DNA of 59,012 bases, from positions 1 through 59,012 of the forward strand of contig CAZGRL010000017.1 in NCBI GenBank assembly GCA_964528155.1, in the 5' to 3' direction. Shown one piece after another: positions 1 through 8,548 of the stretch. Source of the DNA: G001797105 sp964528155. Its GTDB lineage: Bacteria; Chloroflexota; Anaerolineae; Anaerolineales; E44-bin32. Below the pieces are notes generated by a model that searched no databases, was not told where the DNA came from, and was given only the letters and a program-made list of their open reading frames with translations. The position numbers were made by a program, and so were the translations under genes. Numbering within the stretch: position 1 is the first letter of the stretch; each line of letters begins with the position of its first letter.

Positions 1-81
1 CGAGGAACGCCAGTCATAATACGTAACAGAAGTTATGAAATCGGGTACTAGTCAGAATCTCGAATGCCCTGAGGAACGAAT

Positions 82-113
82 CGGGGCCGGCCGCAAGCTT
101 GCGGCCGGCCCCG
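82..113 (-). terminator. 32-bp perfect GC palindrome, probable terminator of the DUF4190 gene
   Basis: Positions 82-97 and 98-113 are perfect reverse complements with no unpaired loop in the DNA. The site lies 24 bp beyond the stop of the minus-strand gene at 137-490. No long T-tract follows on either strand, so it may be a weak terminator or a 3'-end stabilising hairpin. The first 81 bases of the window hold no recognisable gene. Confidence 0.5.
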
Positions 114-136
114 CTCTGTCTCCCAGCCCTCGAAGC

Positions 137-490
137 TCAGATAACCGCCAGCACCGCCGGGATGAATGTATTGAAGTCGGAGGTCAGTGCGAAAAGACCA
201 AGACAGAACGGAATGGCAACCACGACCCCGAAGACACACAGCCCGATGCCGGAAAGGGCGATCCCGATCCAGCCGAGGACCAGGCCGGCGGTCGCCATCC
301 CCTCCCCACCATAGGCACCGGCGCTGTCACGGATCTCCCGGCGGGCCATCCCTCCCGTGACGACAGCCACGATACTACCGATCAGAGGGAGCAGGGTGAG
401 ACCGAGGATGCCTGCGATGAGACTGATGAGGGCCTTGTCGTTCGTCGGCCGCGCGGCCACAGGCCCGCCCGGCGCATTCTGCATGGACAT
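137..490 (-). CDS. DUF4190-type small membrane protein
   Basis: The 117-residue protein has a short polar N-terminus followed by two long hydrophobic segments (about residues 22-46 and 66-98). They are separated by a small loop with the sequence MARREIRDS. This arrangement, with conserved glycines after the first helix, is that of DUF4190 proteins, which are membrane proteins of unknown function. The start at 490 has a GGAG-type ribosome site about 8 bases upstream. It is the last gene of a minus-strand set with the DUF4126 and DUF2085 genes, 33 bp after the former, so the three are probably co-transcribed. No enzymatic motif is visible. Confidence 0.75.
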   Translation of the reverse strand: MSMQNAPGGPVAARPTNDKALISLIAGILGLTLLPLIGSIVAVVTGGMARREIRDSAGAYGGEGMATAGLVLGWIGIALSGIGLCVFGVVVAIPFCLGLFALTSDFNTFIPAVLAVI

Positions 491-523
491 TCTGTTCTCT
501 CCTCTTCCAATCGATGAGCCGGC

Positions 524-1093
524 CTATGCGACGCGGACGGCATTTGCTCGCCGCCACAGTAGCCACACGATCAACGATGTCACAATGACGATCAACGCCG
601 CAACCACGATCGGGATGACCACGGACAAAATGGAGAGAGCCGTCGCCAGAAGATCCTCTGCCACACTGACCGGAATGTTCGCCGCCCCCCCGGTGGTGGC
701 TGTGATCGCAGGTCGGACGGCAGCGGCCTTGACGGCGTGGACGCTGCCGGCGACAAGCAACCCGGCGATCATCGCCACCACGGGGTGAATGTCAGTGACA
801 ACCCTGGTGCTTGCGGCGAAAAGTACAGCACCGGCGGCAGGGCGGACAAAAGTCTGGATCACATCGTTCACGTGATTGACGGCTGGGATCTTGTCGGCGA
901 AGAACTCGATCGATCCCAACACGATCAGCCCGCCGATGACCCACCAACTGCTTAACACGTCCCAGGGCGGCGCAAGGTCGATCCAATTCGTGAACCGCGC
1001 CATGAGCGACACGATCAGCAGGGGGACATACGCGTTAAGTCCGGCGCTGGCGGAGAGCCCGAACGCCGATAGTACGCCTGCAACTCCATCCAT
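524..1093 (-). CDS. DUF4126 family membrane protein
   Basis: The 189-residue hydrophobic protein has about five membrane segments. Its opening, with GLSASAGLNAYVPLL near residues 12-26, is characteristic of the DUF4126 family, which has no established function. A loop with FADKIPAVNHVNDVIQTFVR (residues 64-83) and a following GAVLFAAS stretch also fit. The ATG at 1093 has an AGGAGAG ribosome site and begins 12 bp after the stop of the DUF2085 gene, which suggests one transcript. The protein ends in a basic tail (WRRANAVRVA) that should face the cytoplasm. Confidence 0.8.
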   Translation of the reverse strand: MDGVAGVLSAFGLSASAGLNAYVPLLIVSLMARFTNWIDLAPPWDVLSSWWVIGGLIVLGSIEFFADKIPAVNHVNDVIQTFVRPAAGAVLFAASTRVVTDIHPVVAMIAGLLVAGSVHAVKAAAVRPAITATTGGAANIPVSVAEDLLATALSILSVVIPIVVAALIVIVTSLIVWLLWRRANAVRVA

Positions 1094-1105
1094 CCTATCT
1101 CTCTC

Positions 1106-1930
1106 CTACAACTGAAGGCCACCCCATGTGCCGGTGAGCCAGAAGCGAACAATATCCGCGAGCCCGATCTGCACGAAAGCCATTGCGATTCCAGCCAGGG
1201 CGGGTGTGATCACCCCGTGCCAGGCTTCAGCTCGATTCTCCCTCCTGGTGAGCAACAATCCGATCATGGTGTAGATCGACGTCAGCATGAATATGACAGC
1301 GAACGCGCTCGTCAGAGCCAGCGGATACAGGATCAACGGATCCTCGGACAGTACAAGCATGTCCAGAAGAGCGATCAGTCCCAGCAGGATCCCCAGGTCG
1401 CGTGCCGAAAGCAGGGCTGGCTCTGGCTTCCACTCCCGCCAGACGGTCTGGTTGAAACCGGCGTACACGATAGTGGTCATGACGATGCCAAGGAGCGAAC
1501 CGGTGACCAGCCGCAAGATGTTGCTCGGCTCATACAGTCCGCTCACCCCCGGGAAGAAGTGCAGGTACGAGTTCGTGCCATCGATCGCCCATGCCAGAAA
1601 GAACAATCCCAGAACGGCCAAGAGGGGCTTCGAGGGCATGAGCCCAGCTCTTCCACGCCCGCGGGCGAGGTAGTAGAAAAAGGTCAGGGTCGCGCCCAGG
1701 TACATCCCACTGCAGCGAGCGCACAAGGGCAGCGACCGAACTCCAAGGTGAAAGGAGCGCAGGTCGATCTGATGGCAGACGGCGTATCCGATCGCGTCCG
1801 CTTTTCCGAGGAGACCCGGGGGTGTGTTGAGAAACCAGGCCAGGATGATGCCGCCGGCCAGAGCGCCGAACAGGGGGCGCGCCGGTATCCTTGTCTTCGA
1901 CGAACGTGCGGGGGCGACTGATCCCTCCAT
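1106..1930 (-). CDS. DUF2085 family membrane protein
   Basis: The reading frame is open to 2008, but the ATG at 1930 (MEGSVAPARS) is preferred because the upstream residues look like translated leader. From that start it is 274 residues with about six membrane segments. The family hallmark is the pair AVCHQIDLRSFHLGVRSLPLCARCSG, about residues 49-74, with CHQ and CxRCxG. These Cys and His residues may bind a metal or haem, but no function is established for DUF2085. It leads a three-gene minus-strand set of small membrane proteins. Confidence 0.8.
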   Translation of the reverse strand: MEGSVAPARSSKTRIPARPLFGALAGGIILAWFLNTPPGLLGKADAIGYAVCHQIDLRSFHLGVRSLPLCARCSGMYLGATLTFFYYLARGRGRAGLMPSKPLLAVLGLFFLAWAIDGTNSYLHFFPGVSGLYEPSNILRLVTGSLLGIVMTTIVYAGFNQTVWREWKPEPALLSARDLGILLGLIALLDMLVLSEDPLILYPLALTSAFAVIFMLTSIYTMIGLLLTRRENRAEAWHGVITPALAGIAMAFVQIGLADIVRFWLTGTWGGLQL

Positions 1931-2048
1931 GGAGACATTATAGCTGTTGGCTATGGGCCGGCCAACCGCCAGGCGACTCCGCCTCCCGCTCACCGTTGAG
2001 AGTGCCATTCGTCGAGGCCGGCCGAGATCTTGCGCATACCCCTAAAAC

Positions 2049-2078
2049 TTGACGCCCCGTAATCCCGCCCGGTATAAT
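2049..2078 (+). promoter_or_regulatory. sigma-70-type promoter of tRNA-Asn
   Basis: A -35 box TTGACG (2049-2054) and a perfect -10 box TATAAT (2073-2078) are separated by 18 bp. Transcription would begin around 2085, a few bases before the mature 5' end of the tRNA at 2089. Confidence 0.8.
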
Positions 2079-2088
2079 CTCGTCGCCA

Positions 2089-2161
2089 TCCTCGGTAGCT
2101 CAATCGGCAGAGCAACCGGCTGTTAACCGGTGGGTTGCAGGTTCGAGTCCTGCCCGAGGAG
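2089..2161 (+). tRNA. tRNA-Asn (anticodon GTT)
   Basis: A 73-nt cloverleaf can be drawn by eye. The acceptor stem TCCTCGG (2089-2095) pairs with CCGAGGA (2154-2160) and G is the discriminator. The anticodon stem is ACCGG/CCGGT with loop CTGTTAA, giving anticodon GTT, which reads AAC and AAT. The T-arm carries GTTCGAGTC. The 3' CCA is not encoded and would be added after transcription. Confidence 0.95.
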
Positions 2162-2206
2162 CCTGCAACAGACTGCCGCCATCGTGTGCGAACCGTGGAA
2201 CCCGTT

Positions 2207-2227
2207 CTGGCCCTCGTCGAGGGCCAG
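2207..2227 (+). terminator. hairpin 3' of tRNA-Asn
   Basis: A 9-bp perfect stem (2207-2215 with 2219-2227) closes a 3-nt loop 46 bases after the tRNA. It is followed by a pyrimidine-rich but not U-only stretch. It may end the tRNA transcript before the aminotransferase gene that starts at 2367. Confidence 0.4.
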
Positions 2228-2366
2228 GTTCCTGTGCGACGGGCACGATTTCCGCCCTATCTGAGATCCAAAGGTCCAACATCTCTGTCGTCAGACTGAA
2301 TGCGAACTCCAGGCACGGCAGACGATCATCTCTCCGCGCCTCGATGGATCCCCCTGGAGGTATCAC

Positions 2367-3635
2367 ATGTCTCAGAACCCGGTCGACATGATTTCCCCCA
2401 TCTGGAATCGCATCTTCGACATCCGCGTCGATCACGGTGAAGGCGCCTACTTGTTCGATGTCGAGGGACACCGATACCTGGATTTCACGTGCGGGATTGG
2501 GGTGACCAACACCGGTCATGGCCACCCGCGCGTCGTTCAGGCGATCCAGGAACAGGCCGCCAAGTTGATCCACGGTCAGGCCAACATGGTCATCCACCAA
2601 CCGATGCTTGACCTCACGCGAGAGCTCGCAGGGATCTTGCCCGAGTCGCTCCGATCGTACTTCTTCTCCAACTCCGGGGCGGAAGCGGTTGAGGCCGCAG
2701 TCAAGCTGGCCCGGGCGGCGACAGGTCGGCCGAATGTCATCGTCTTCCAGGGATCGTTTCACGGCCGGACCAATGCCACGATGGCGATGACGACCTCCAA
2801 GACCATCTACCGGGCAGGCTATCAGCCGCTGGCCTCCGGCTTTTTTGTCGCCCCCTTCCCCTATGCCTACCGCTACGGCTGGGACCCGAAGACGACGATG
2901 CAGTTCTGTTTGGATGAGCTCAAACATCTCTTGAAAACTCAGACGGCGCCGGAGGAGACGGCTGCGATCCTGGTCGAGCCCGTTCAGGGCGAAGGAGGTT
3001 ACGTCGTCCCGCCGGAGGGTTTTCTCGGAGGCTTGCGCGAGACTTGCGATCAATACGGAATCTTGTTGATCGCCGACGAAGTGCAATCCGGTTTTGGACG
3101 CACCGGGCGCTGGTTGGCGATCGACCATTCGGGGCTTGTCCCGGATGTGCTGATCATGGCCAAAGCGTTGGCCTCAGGGCTACCCCTGTCCGGGATCGCC
3201 GCCCGGCCGGAGACCATGGCCAAATGGCGTCCCGGATCGCACGGGGGGACCTACGGCGGGAACGTCGTGGCCTGCGCGGCTGCGGTCGCCACGCTCCAGG
3301 TTATGCGCGACGAAAGGATGATCGAGAACGCGGCCGCGATGGGGGAAGTCCTGATGTCAGGGCTGAGAAAGCTCCAGGAGGAACACCCCGAGATCGGAGA
3401 CGTACGCGGCCTGGGGCTCATGGTGGGAACCGAGTTCACCACGCAGAAGGGGGAGCCCTGGACCGAACGTGCCAAGGCCGTGGCCCAAGCTTGTTTGGAC
3501 AGAGATCTGATGCTGCTCACATGCGGATCATATGACAACACGATCCGCTGGATCCCGCCCTTGATCGTGGACGAGTCCCAGATCCGCCAGGCGCTCTCCA
3601 CCTTCGAGGCCGCGCTCGAAAGCGCGGCCGGATGA
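2367..3635 (+). CDS. class III PLP aminotransferase, 4-aminobutyrate transaminase-like
   Basis: The 422-residue protein is full length for class III (omega-amino) aminotransferases, which move an amino group from an omega-amino donor to a keto acid in the cytoplasm. Visible motifs are SNSGAEAVEAAVKLAR (about 101-116) for the cofactor phosphate site, LVEPVQGEGGY (about 202-212), IADEVQSGFGRTG (235-247, with Asp237 for the pyridine nitrogen) and MAKALASGLPLSG, in which Lys266 would form the Schiff base. A GGAGG ribosome site lies 7 bases before the ATG. It stands alone between tRNA-Asn and the convergent Fur gene. GabT is the closest recognised type, but ornithine- or other omega-amino substrates cannot be excluded. 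Confidence 0.85.
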   Translation: MSQNPVDMISPIWNRIFDIRVDHGEGAYLFDVEGHRYLDFTCGIGVTNTGHGHPRVVQAIQEQAAKLIHGQANMVIHQPMLDLTRELAGILPESLRSYFFSNSGAEAVEAAVKLARAATGRPNVIVFQGSFHGRTNATMAMTTSKTIYRAGYQPLASGFFVAPFPYAYRYGWDPKTTMQFCLDELKHLLKTQTAPEETAAILVEPVQGEGGYVVPPEGFLGGLRETCDQYGILLIADEVQSGFGRTGRWLAIDHSGLVPDVLIMAKALASGLPLSGIAARPETMAKWRPGSHGGTYGGNVVACAAAVATLQVMRDERMIENAAAMGEVLMSGLRKLQEEHPEIGDVRGLGLMVGTEFTTQKGEPWTERAKAVAQACLDRDLMLLTCGSYDNTIRWIPPLIVDESQIRQALSTFEAALESAAG

Positions 3636-3770
3636 GATCTCGGCGCATGACGAGATCACCGGCCGCGATCCGACGCATTGCGAAGAGTTGCTAGCCCAGA
3701 AGGTGCCTGGATTGTCGGTGATCAGCTTGATCGGGAGGACCCACCGTGAACGCCGACGCTTTCGGATGAC

Positions 3771-4247
3771 TCACTTGGATGGCGCAGCAGCAACTGCAAC
3801 CTGGATTGTCCGCCTCTCGTTTTGACACTTCGGGCAATAACCCTCGATACACAGGCAGGTCCGCTGCAGTACCCATCCCTTCATTGCTTCGAGTTCGCTT
3901 CGTATTTGTCGGATCCGACGCGTCTCGAATTCGATCACTTCTCCGCAGCCAAGACAAGTCATGTGGTGATGCTCGGGTCCGCGAACTGCTTCGTAATACT
4001 CGCGGCTGTGGTCGGAATCGAGGTAGCGTTGCTCGACCAGCCCGGATTCGGTCAGGGCCGCCAGGGCGCGGTATACGGTAGCCAGGCTCAGACCTCGCCG
4101 GGCCTTGGCTGCACGTTTGTGGATCGCCATTGCGTCGAGGTGGCTGCCCTTCTCGAGGATCTCGAGAACGAGCATCCGTTGTGGCGTGACCCGCAGCCCT
4201 GCGCCACGCAGTCTCTGCCTCACGTCAACGGTGGAAGGGTCTGGCAT
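3771..4247 (-). CDS. Fur-family metal-responsive repressor
   Basis: From the ATG at 4247 the protein is 158 residues. A strong AGGAGG ribosome site lies 7 bases upstream. The frame is open further upstream, but that region is the end of the FeoA gene. The winged helix includes RVTPQRMLVLEIL (about 19-31) and SLATVYRALAAL (about 53-64). Metal sites are suggested by GPEHHHMTCLGCGEVIEFE (about 90-108) and the C-terminal CIEGYCPKC, giving two CxxC-type pairs for structural zinc. It is the last gene of the feo operon and overlaps the FeoA gene by 23 bp. It probably senses iron and represses this operon through the Fur-box-like site at 6710-6724. A Zur or PerR specificity is not excluded. Confidence 0.85.
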   Translation of the reverse strand: MPDPSTVDVRQRLRGAGLRVTPQRMLVLEILEKGSHLDAMAIHKRAAKARRGLSLATVYRALAALTESGLVEQRYLDSDHSREYYEAVRGPEHHHMTCLGCGEVIEFETRRIRQIRSELEAMKGWVLQRTCLCIEGYCPKCQNERRTIQVAVAAAPSK

Positions 4248-4698
4248 GCGGTTTCCTCCTTCCTTCGACCTGGACCAGGATGGAGCGCGCCACATCCGAG
4301 TCAACAGCAAACTGGCTGAACCCGATCTGAAAGACGTATCCCGGAGAGCGACGCTGCATCACCACCTGGGCGCCCGGGAAAACACCCATGGCAATCAACT
4401 TCTGAGTATGCCGCCCGGCGGCATTCTCATGCACGACACCGACGACACGCGCCTTCTGCCCGGGAGGCAGGTCGGCCATTGTGAGGGGCCCGATCCAGTC
4501 GGTCACTCTGGCGTGACGACATCGCCGACGTCGCTGATTGAGTTTCCTAACCCATCCAACCAGCCGCGACTCAGGGACGTTGTCAAATCCGCATGACGGG
4601 CAGCGCACCAGGCTACAGTTGCCTACGAGTGGGCACCCGCTGCATGAGCGGGCAGCAGCGTCAGCCTCGAATTCAGCCCCGCACATGCTGCATTTCAC
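4225..4698 (-). CDS. feoA: FeoA-domain protein with N-terminal cysteine-rich metal-binding region
   Basis: Translation is assigned to the GTG at 4698, which overlaps the stop of the FeoB permease gene in a GTGA arrangement. The product has 157 residues. Residues 1-40 hold seven cysteines as CSMC, CSGC, C and CPSC, a zinc-ribbon or iron-sulfur-like module. Residues 70-145 form a FeoA (SH3-like) domain with PLTMADLPPGQKARVVGV and KLIAMGVFPGAQVVM. FeoA stimulates ferrous-iron transport by FeoB at the inner face of the membrane. The cysteine leader may take over the redox or metal sensing role that FeoC has in enterobacteria, which is an inference. Its 3' end overlaps the Fur gene by 23 bp. Confidence 0.85.
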   Translation of the reverse strand: MKCSMCGAEFEADAAARSCSGCPLVGNCSLVRCPSCGFDNVPESRLVGWVRKLNQRRRRCRHARVTDWIGPLTMADLPPGQKARVVGVVHENAAGRHTQKLIAMGVFPGAQVVMQRRSPGYVFQIGFSQFAVDSDVARSILVQVEGRRKPHARPFHR

Positions 4699-6134
4699 AG
4701 CGGCACCTTCAGCAGTGTCAGCACTTTGGATAGACCCCAGGCTACGGTGAACGCAAACGGAATGATGAAGGCGATCACCCCAAGTGCGATCTTCCATCCG
4801 CGCTCCTTGAACATGACCGCCGTTTGCGCGATGCACGGGACGAAAAGAGTGAGCGTGACGGCTGCTACGGTGAGCTGAACGCCGTCCAGCACGCCCCGCA
4901 GATCATATAGACCCGCCGCTCCATAATCCCTGCGGAAGAAACCGAACAGGATAGCGGCCGTCGCCTGACTGGGAAGCCCGATCCACTTCACCGCCGGTTC
5001 GAGCGCCGACAGCGCGGCGGCGAAAATCCCGGTCATCTGCCCGATCCAGATCAGGACACTCGCCAGGACAAAGATCGGCAGGACTTCCCGCAGATACCAT
5101 TCCATACGGGTGTATGTCTTGACCAGAATGTTCGAAAACCGCGGGAGCCTGAGGGGTGGCAACTCCATATAGAAAGCTGCCCGTTCTCCAGGGACCAGCC
5201 GCGCGGCCAGGAAACCGACCAGAAGGAAAATGCCCAGGACGACAAACGCCCAGATCAACAATGCCACAGGCCGACCGGCCAGGATGGCAAAGATCACACC
5301 CAGTTGAGCCGAGCATGGGATGGCCAGCGCCAGCAAGATGGTGGCGATCGCTCGCTCTCTTCGAGTCTCGAGGGTTCGAGTGACAATCGTCGCCATCGTG
5401 TCGCAGCCAAACCCGAGGACCATTGGGATGACTGCCCGGCCATTGAGACCGATGGTCTTGAAAACCCTGTCGATCAGAAGCGCCAACCTGGGAAGGTAGC
5501 CGCTGTCTTCGATGATCGCGAACGCGAAGAAAAACGTTCCGACGATGGGCAAGATGATCGCCACCGCATAGCGAATCCCCAGCGTCAGGATCCCGTATTC
5601 CCCGCCGAACAGTCCCCGGAATGCCGGCCATGGGACCAGCCGGATGACAAGCCCATCAACCCATGGATTGACCAACCGGGCGAAGAGGCCATTCTCCAGC
5701 CAACCGACCAGCGTCTGCGCACCAAAGATGCCTACGAATGCGTAGAGGGCGCCCAGGGTCGCCAACAGGATCGGGATGCCCCACAGCGGAGTCATCATCG
5801 CCTGGCTAAGGCGCTCGGCGAAACCGCGCGCCTTTCCTCCCCGCACCTGAACGACATCCCGGAGAAGTCGCTCGACGGTCCGCTGCCGCTGGGCCGCCAG
5901 AACGTATGACAGCGGTTCCGGCTGGTTTGCCCGCGCCTCATCGACCAGTTCCCCGATGCGCGGGAGCGTTGCTGGATCGCGGGCCTCGACCGTCGTGCGC
6001 ATCTCCTCGTCTCCGGCGAGAAGGAGCAACGCCACCGATCGGGCCGACAGCGGATACGCGCCACGGAGCAATCGCCCTATGGCCTCGATCGAGCGCTCAA
6101 TGACAGGGTCGTATTGCACAATCCGGGTGGACAC
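4695..6134 (-). CDS. feoB: ferrous iron transporter FeoB, membrane (permease) subunit
   Basis: The 479-residue protein matches the C-terminal membrane part of FeoB. It begins with a cytosolic helical segment (IVQYDPVIERSIEAIGRLL) normally found just after the G domain. About eight membrane segments follow. The two gate regions are visible: VLGFGCDTMATIVTRTLETR (where many FeoBs have GFGCNVPA) and LFVPCIAQTAVMFKERGWK near the C-terminus. Both keep the conserved cysteine thought to line the pore. The GTPase is encoded separately by the preceding gene, which overlaps this one by 38 bp in another frame. The start at 6134 has no strong ribosome site, so translation may be coupled to the GTPase gene. 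Confidence 0.9.
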   Translation of the reverse strand: MSTRIVQYDPVIERSIEAIGRLLRGAYPLSARSVALLLLAGDEEMRTTVEARDPATLPRIGELVDEARANQPEPLSYVLAAQRQRTVERLLRDVVQVRGGKARGFAERLSQAMMTPLWGIPILLATLGALYAFVGIFGAQTLVGWLENGLFARLVNPWVDGLVIRLVPWPAFRGLFGGEYGILTLGIRYAVAIILPIVGTFFFAFAIIEDSGYLPRLALLIDRVFKTIGLNGRAVIPMVLGFGCDTMATIVTRTLETRRERAIATILLALAIPCSAQLGVIFAILAGRPVALLIWAFVVLGIFLLVGFLAARLVPGERAAFYMELPPLRLPRFSNILVKTYTRMEWYLREVLPIFVLASVLIWIGQMTGIFAAALSALEPAVKWIGLPSQATAAILFGFFRRDYGAAGLYDLRGVLDGVQLTVAAVTLTLFVPCIAQTAVMFKERGWKIALGVIAFIIPFAFTVAWGLSKVLTLLKVPL

Positions 6135-6693
6135 TGTTCGAGATCCGTTCCTTCAAGACATCAAGGCCCTTGCCGTTCGTGCCGACGGTGCTGAGGACGG
6201 GAATGCCCAGAGCGTTCTCCAATTCAAACAGATCGATGTCCAGCCCATGGAGCTCCGCCTCATCCATCATGTTCAGATCAAGGATGAGGGGTAGGCCGGC
6301 TTCGATCAACTGCAAAGTCAGCGGGAGCATGCGCGTCAGATTCTTGGCGTCGACGACATTCAGGACGAGACCCGGCTGTTCATCGAAGAGGATACGGCGG
6401 GTCACGCGCTCCTCCTCGGAGGTCGGCATCAGATTGAACAGGCCGGGTGTGTCGACCAGATCCAGCGATCCACCGCAACAGGGCAGCCGCACATGGCCTC
6501 TGGCCAGCTCGACAGTCGTCCCCGGGTAGTTGGACACGGTCACGTAGGCGCCGGTCAGGCGGTTGAACAGCAGGCTCTTCCCAACGTTGGGCTGGCCGAC
6601 GATAGCCACCATGGCCTGACCAACCGTCAGCCCTCGAGCCTGACGATGGCATGAACCAGGTGCACTCGTGTCCCTTCGGCAGAAAACCCGCAT
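6097..6693 (-). CDS. feoB: FeoB small GTPase subunit (separate G domain)
   Basis: The 198-residue protein is a stand-alone FeoB-type G domain. G1 is GQPNVGKS, G2 lies in SNYPGTTVE, G3 is DTPG and G4 is NMMD. The ATG at 6693 has AGGTG 8 bases upstream and gives a leader with a CH pair, as in other FeoB N-termini. An internal ATG at 6612 (MVAIVGQPNVGK) is the alternative. It is the first gene of the operon, preceded by a Fur-box-like sequence. GTP binding here should gate Fe(II) passage through the permease encoded next. Split FeoB occurs in several phyla, so this is probably native rather than a frameshift. Confidence 0.88.
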   Translation of the reverse strand: MRVFCRRDTSAPGSCHRQARGLTVGQAMVAIVGQPNVGKSLLFNRLTGAYVTVSNYPGTTVELARGHVRLPCCGGSLDLVDTPGLFNLMPTSEEERVTRRILFDEQPGLVLNVVDAKNLTRMLPLTLQLIEAGLPLILDLNMMDEAELHGLDIDLFELENALGIPVLSTVGTNGKGLDVLKERISNSVHPDCAIRPCH

Positions 6694-6709
6694 CGCGCAT
6701 ACACCTAGA

Positions 6710-6724
6710 TGAGAATGATTCGCA
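6710..6724 (-). promoter_or_regulatory. Fur-box-like operator of the feo operon
   Basis: The 15-mer TGAGAATGATTCGCA resembles the 7-1-7 Fur consensus TGATAATNATTATCA, with 11 of 14 informative positions matching. It sits 17-31 bp upstream of the FeoB GTPase start, inside an operon that carries its own Fur-family gene. No convincing -35/-10 pair was found around it. Confidence 0.55.
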
Positions 6725-7056
6725 TCTTCATCCTATATGCGGTGCCAACTCGCCGGAACCGCACGTTGTCATGCGCCCGGAGGACTTTCGTCACTCTCGT
6801 CCTACGGGAACCCGATGGGCGAGCGCCGGAGTGCCGGCGCTAGTACCAACGGACCATCCCGCCTGTTACCTGGCCGTCGCCCGCTGTGGGGTATGCTTGT
6901 CGTACGACTTTGGTCGTATGTCGAGAGTATCAGGCGGGTTGGCCGCGTGCGTCCGGCGGCGCCCGCCTGTGCATCGTCGGAGAAATGCGGGGCAAACCCA
7001 TCCGGCGAGCCGACATGGTGATGCAATTGAGTGTTTCAGCGGGTGAGAAGACTGGA
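6725..7056. other. intergenic region between the feo operon and the pseudokinase gene
   Basis: No supported gene lies here. It holds an 8-bp inverted repeat (6901-6908 with 6913-6920, 4-nt centre, one G-T pair) that could be an operator or small hairpin. The first possible starts of the downstream frame (6886, 6985, 7015, 7021) also fall here. Confidence 0.4.
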
Positions 7057-8490
7057 ATGATCGGGAAAATCCTGGCGGAGTACCGGATTGTCGAGGCACT
7101 CGGCGGCCAGGCTGGTATTGAGGTTTACAGGGCGATCGGCATCGATGGCCGAAGGCCCGTGGCCATCAAGCTCTTTCCATCCAACTTGTCTCACGACAAA
7201 CTCAAGCTTCAAGCTCTCCTCGACTCATTGCGGAAGCTGTCCGGGCTCGATCAACCCGGCATCCCCAGACTGATCGGCTCCGGCTTGAACGGCGGCAGAG
7301 CATATATCATCATGCCCTTCATGACCGGAGGCAGCCTGAAGGATCGCCTCGAGATTGGCCAGATCTCACCGGCCGATGCACTCGCGCTGCTGGAACAAAT
7401 CGCCGTCGCGCTTGAAGAGACCCACAAGCTGGGGGTAGTCCACGGACACCTCTCACCTGGTGAGGTGATGTTCGATGACACAGGCCAGATGCAGATCATC
7501 GGGCTCGCCCAGAGGCTGTCCGACCTGAACGACGCGAGCGCCGAGAGCCTTGCGGGCGAACACGTAGCCCCGGAGGTCCGAAGTGGGGGCCAGCCAACAC
7601 CGGCATCGGATCAGTACTCGTTGGCGGTTCTGGCATTCGAGCTCCTGACCGGACAATGTGTCGAGCAGGCCCTCGAGGCCACCGCCCCCGAATCATCGAA
7701 TGACGGAAAAGCATCGGTGACGGGGATCATCCTGGCGCCGGAGGTGGCCGAGGTCCTACAACGGGCGTTGCAGGAGGATCCGTCACAGCGCTACTCCAGC
7801 GTGGGCGAAATGGCCCGTGCCTTCCGCCAGGCCATGCGCACGCACACTTCTCCCAACGGGACCCCTCTTCACACGGCTTCTGCAGGGCGAGTCTCATCCC
7901 GGATCAATCGATCCCTGGGCTGGGGTATGGCCAGCCTTGCCGTCGTGGCTTTGGGGTGTTTCGTGTTGACCCTGCCTGCCCTGGCTGCGGCGCGTTGGAT
8001 GCGCCTCGAACTGGGATCGATCGCCGACTTGTTGCCGAGTCGACAGCCTGCGGAGAGTGCAACTGCTATCTCGGATCCGCGCCAGATCAGCCTGCCCGAG
8101 CTTGCGCCATCGATCTCGACGCCAACACCCGCTGACCGGCCCGAGGCACTCATTCCGACACCGGTCCGCCTCGGTGATGTGTCTGAGCCGACGCAGATTG
8201 AGACGTCGACGGAAGACGACAGCCCTGTGAAGCCGGCTCCGACGGAATTGTCGGCGGCCGACGACTCGGCGGAGGATCCACAGGAGGCGGACACGCCAGT
8301 GCCCGGAAGTGCCTCGGTCGACGGTCCGGCCGGCGCAGAGCCCACACAGACGATCTGGTTGACGGGTACCCCAAACGATCCGCAGCAATCCTCACCGACG
8401 CCGGTGCCGCCCCTCAGCACGGCCACAAGCTGGAATGGGTGCTCCGATCCGGCGGGACAGCGCTGCACCGACACGCTCCCCGCGCACTAG
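7057..8490 (+). CDS. membrane-anchored serine/threonine-kinase-like protein, probable pseudokinase
   Basis: From MIGKILAEYRIVEAL the protein has 477 residues. ATG 7057 is chosen because Ser/Thr kinases of this type start at this point. ATG 6985, with GGAG nearby, is the alternative. Residues 7-255 follow a kinase fold, with the ATP lysine in VAIK (Lys38) and APE (171-173) kept. The catalytic loop is VHGHLSPGEV instead of HRDxKPxN, so the catalytic Asp is His131. The DFG motif reads IIG (147-149), the glycine-rich loop is degenerate and the helix-C glutamate is absent. A membrane segment lies near 290-312. A Pro/Thr/Ser/acidic tail of about 165 residues follows, probably outside the cell. It likely acts as a signalling or scaffolding module without phosphotransfer. 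Confidence 0.8.
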   Translation: MIGKILAEYRIVEALGGQAGIEVYRAIGIDGRRPVAIKLFPSNLSHDKLKLQALLDSLRKLSGLDQPGIPRLIGSGLNGGRAYIIMPFMTGGSLKDRLEIGQISPADALALLEQIAVALEETHKLGVVHGHLSPGEVMFDDTGQMQIIGLAQRLSDLNDASAESLAGEHVAPEVRSGGQPTPASDQYSLAVLAFELLTGQCVEQALEATAPESSNDGKASVTGIILAPEVAEVLQRALQEDPSQRYSSVGEMARAFRQAMRTHTSPNGTPLHTASAGRVSSRINRSLGWGMASLAVVALGCFVLTLPALAAARWMRLELGSIADLLPSRQPAESATAISDPRQISLPELAPSISTPTPADRPEALIPTPVRLGDVSEPTQIETSTEDDSPVKPAPTELSAADDSAEDPQEADTPVPGSASVDGPAGAEPTQTIWLTGTPNDPQQSSPTPVPPLSTATSWNGCSDPAGQRCTDTLPAH

Positions 8491-8548
8491 CTCACTTTCT
8501 GCTTCCTCCATTGGCCTGATCTGATCGCCAAGGCGGACCGAATCAAAA

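Noticed and set aside
2100..3128. A 342-codon minus-strand frame
   Set aside because: It is antisense to the class III aminotransferase and tRNA-Asn, without ribosome site or motifs.
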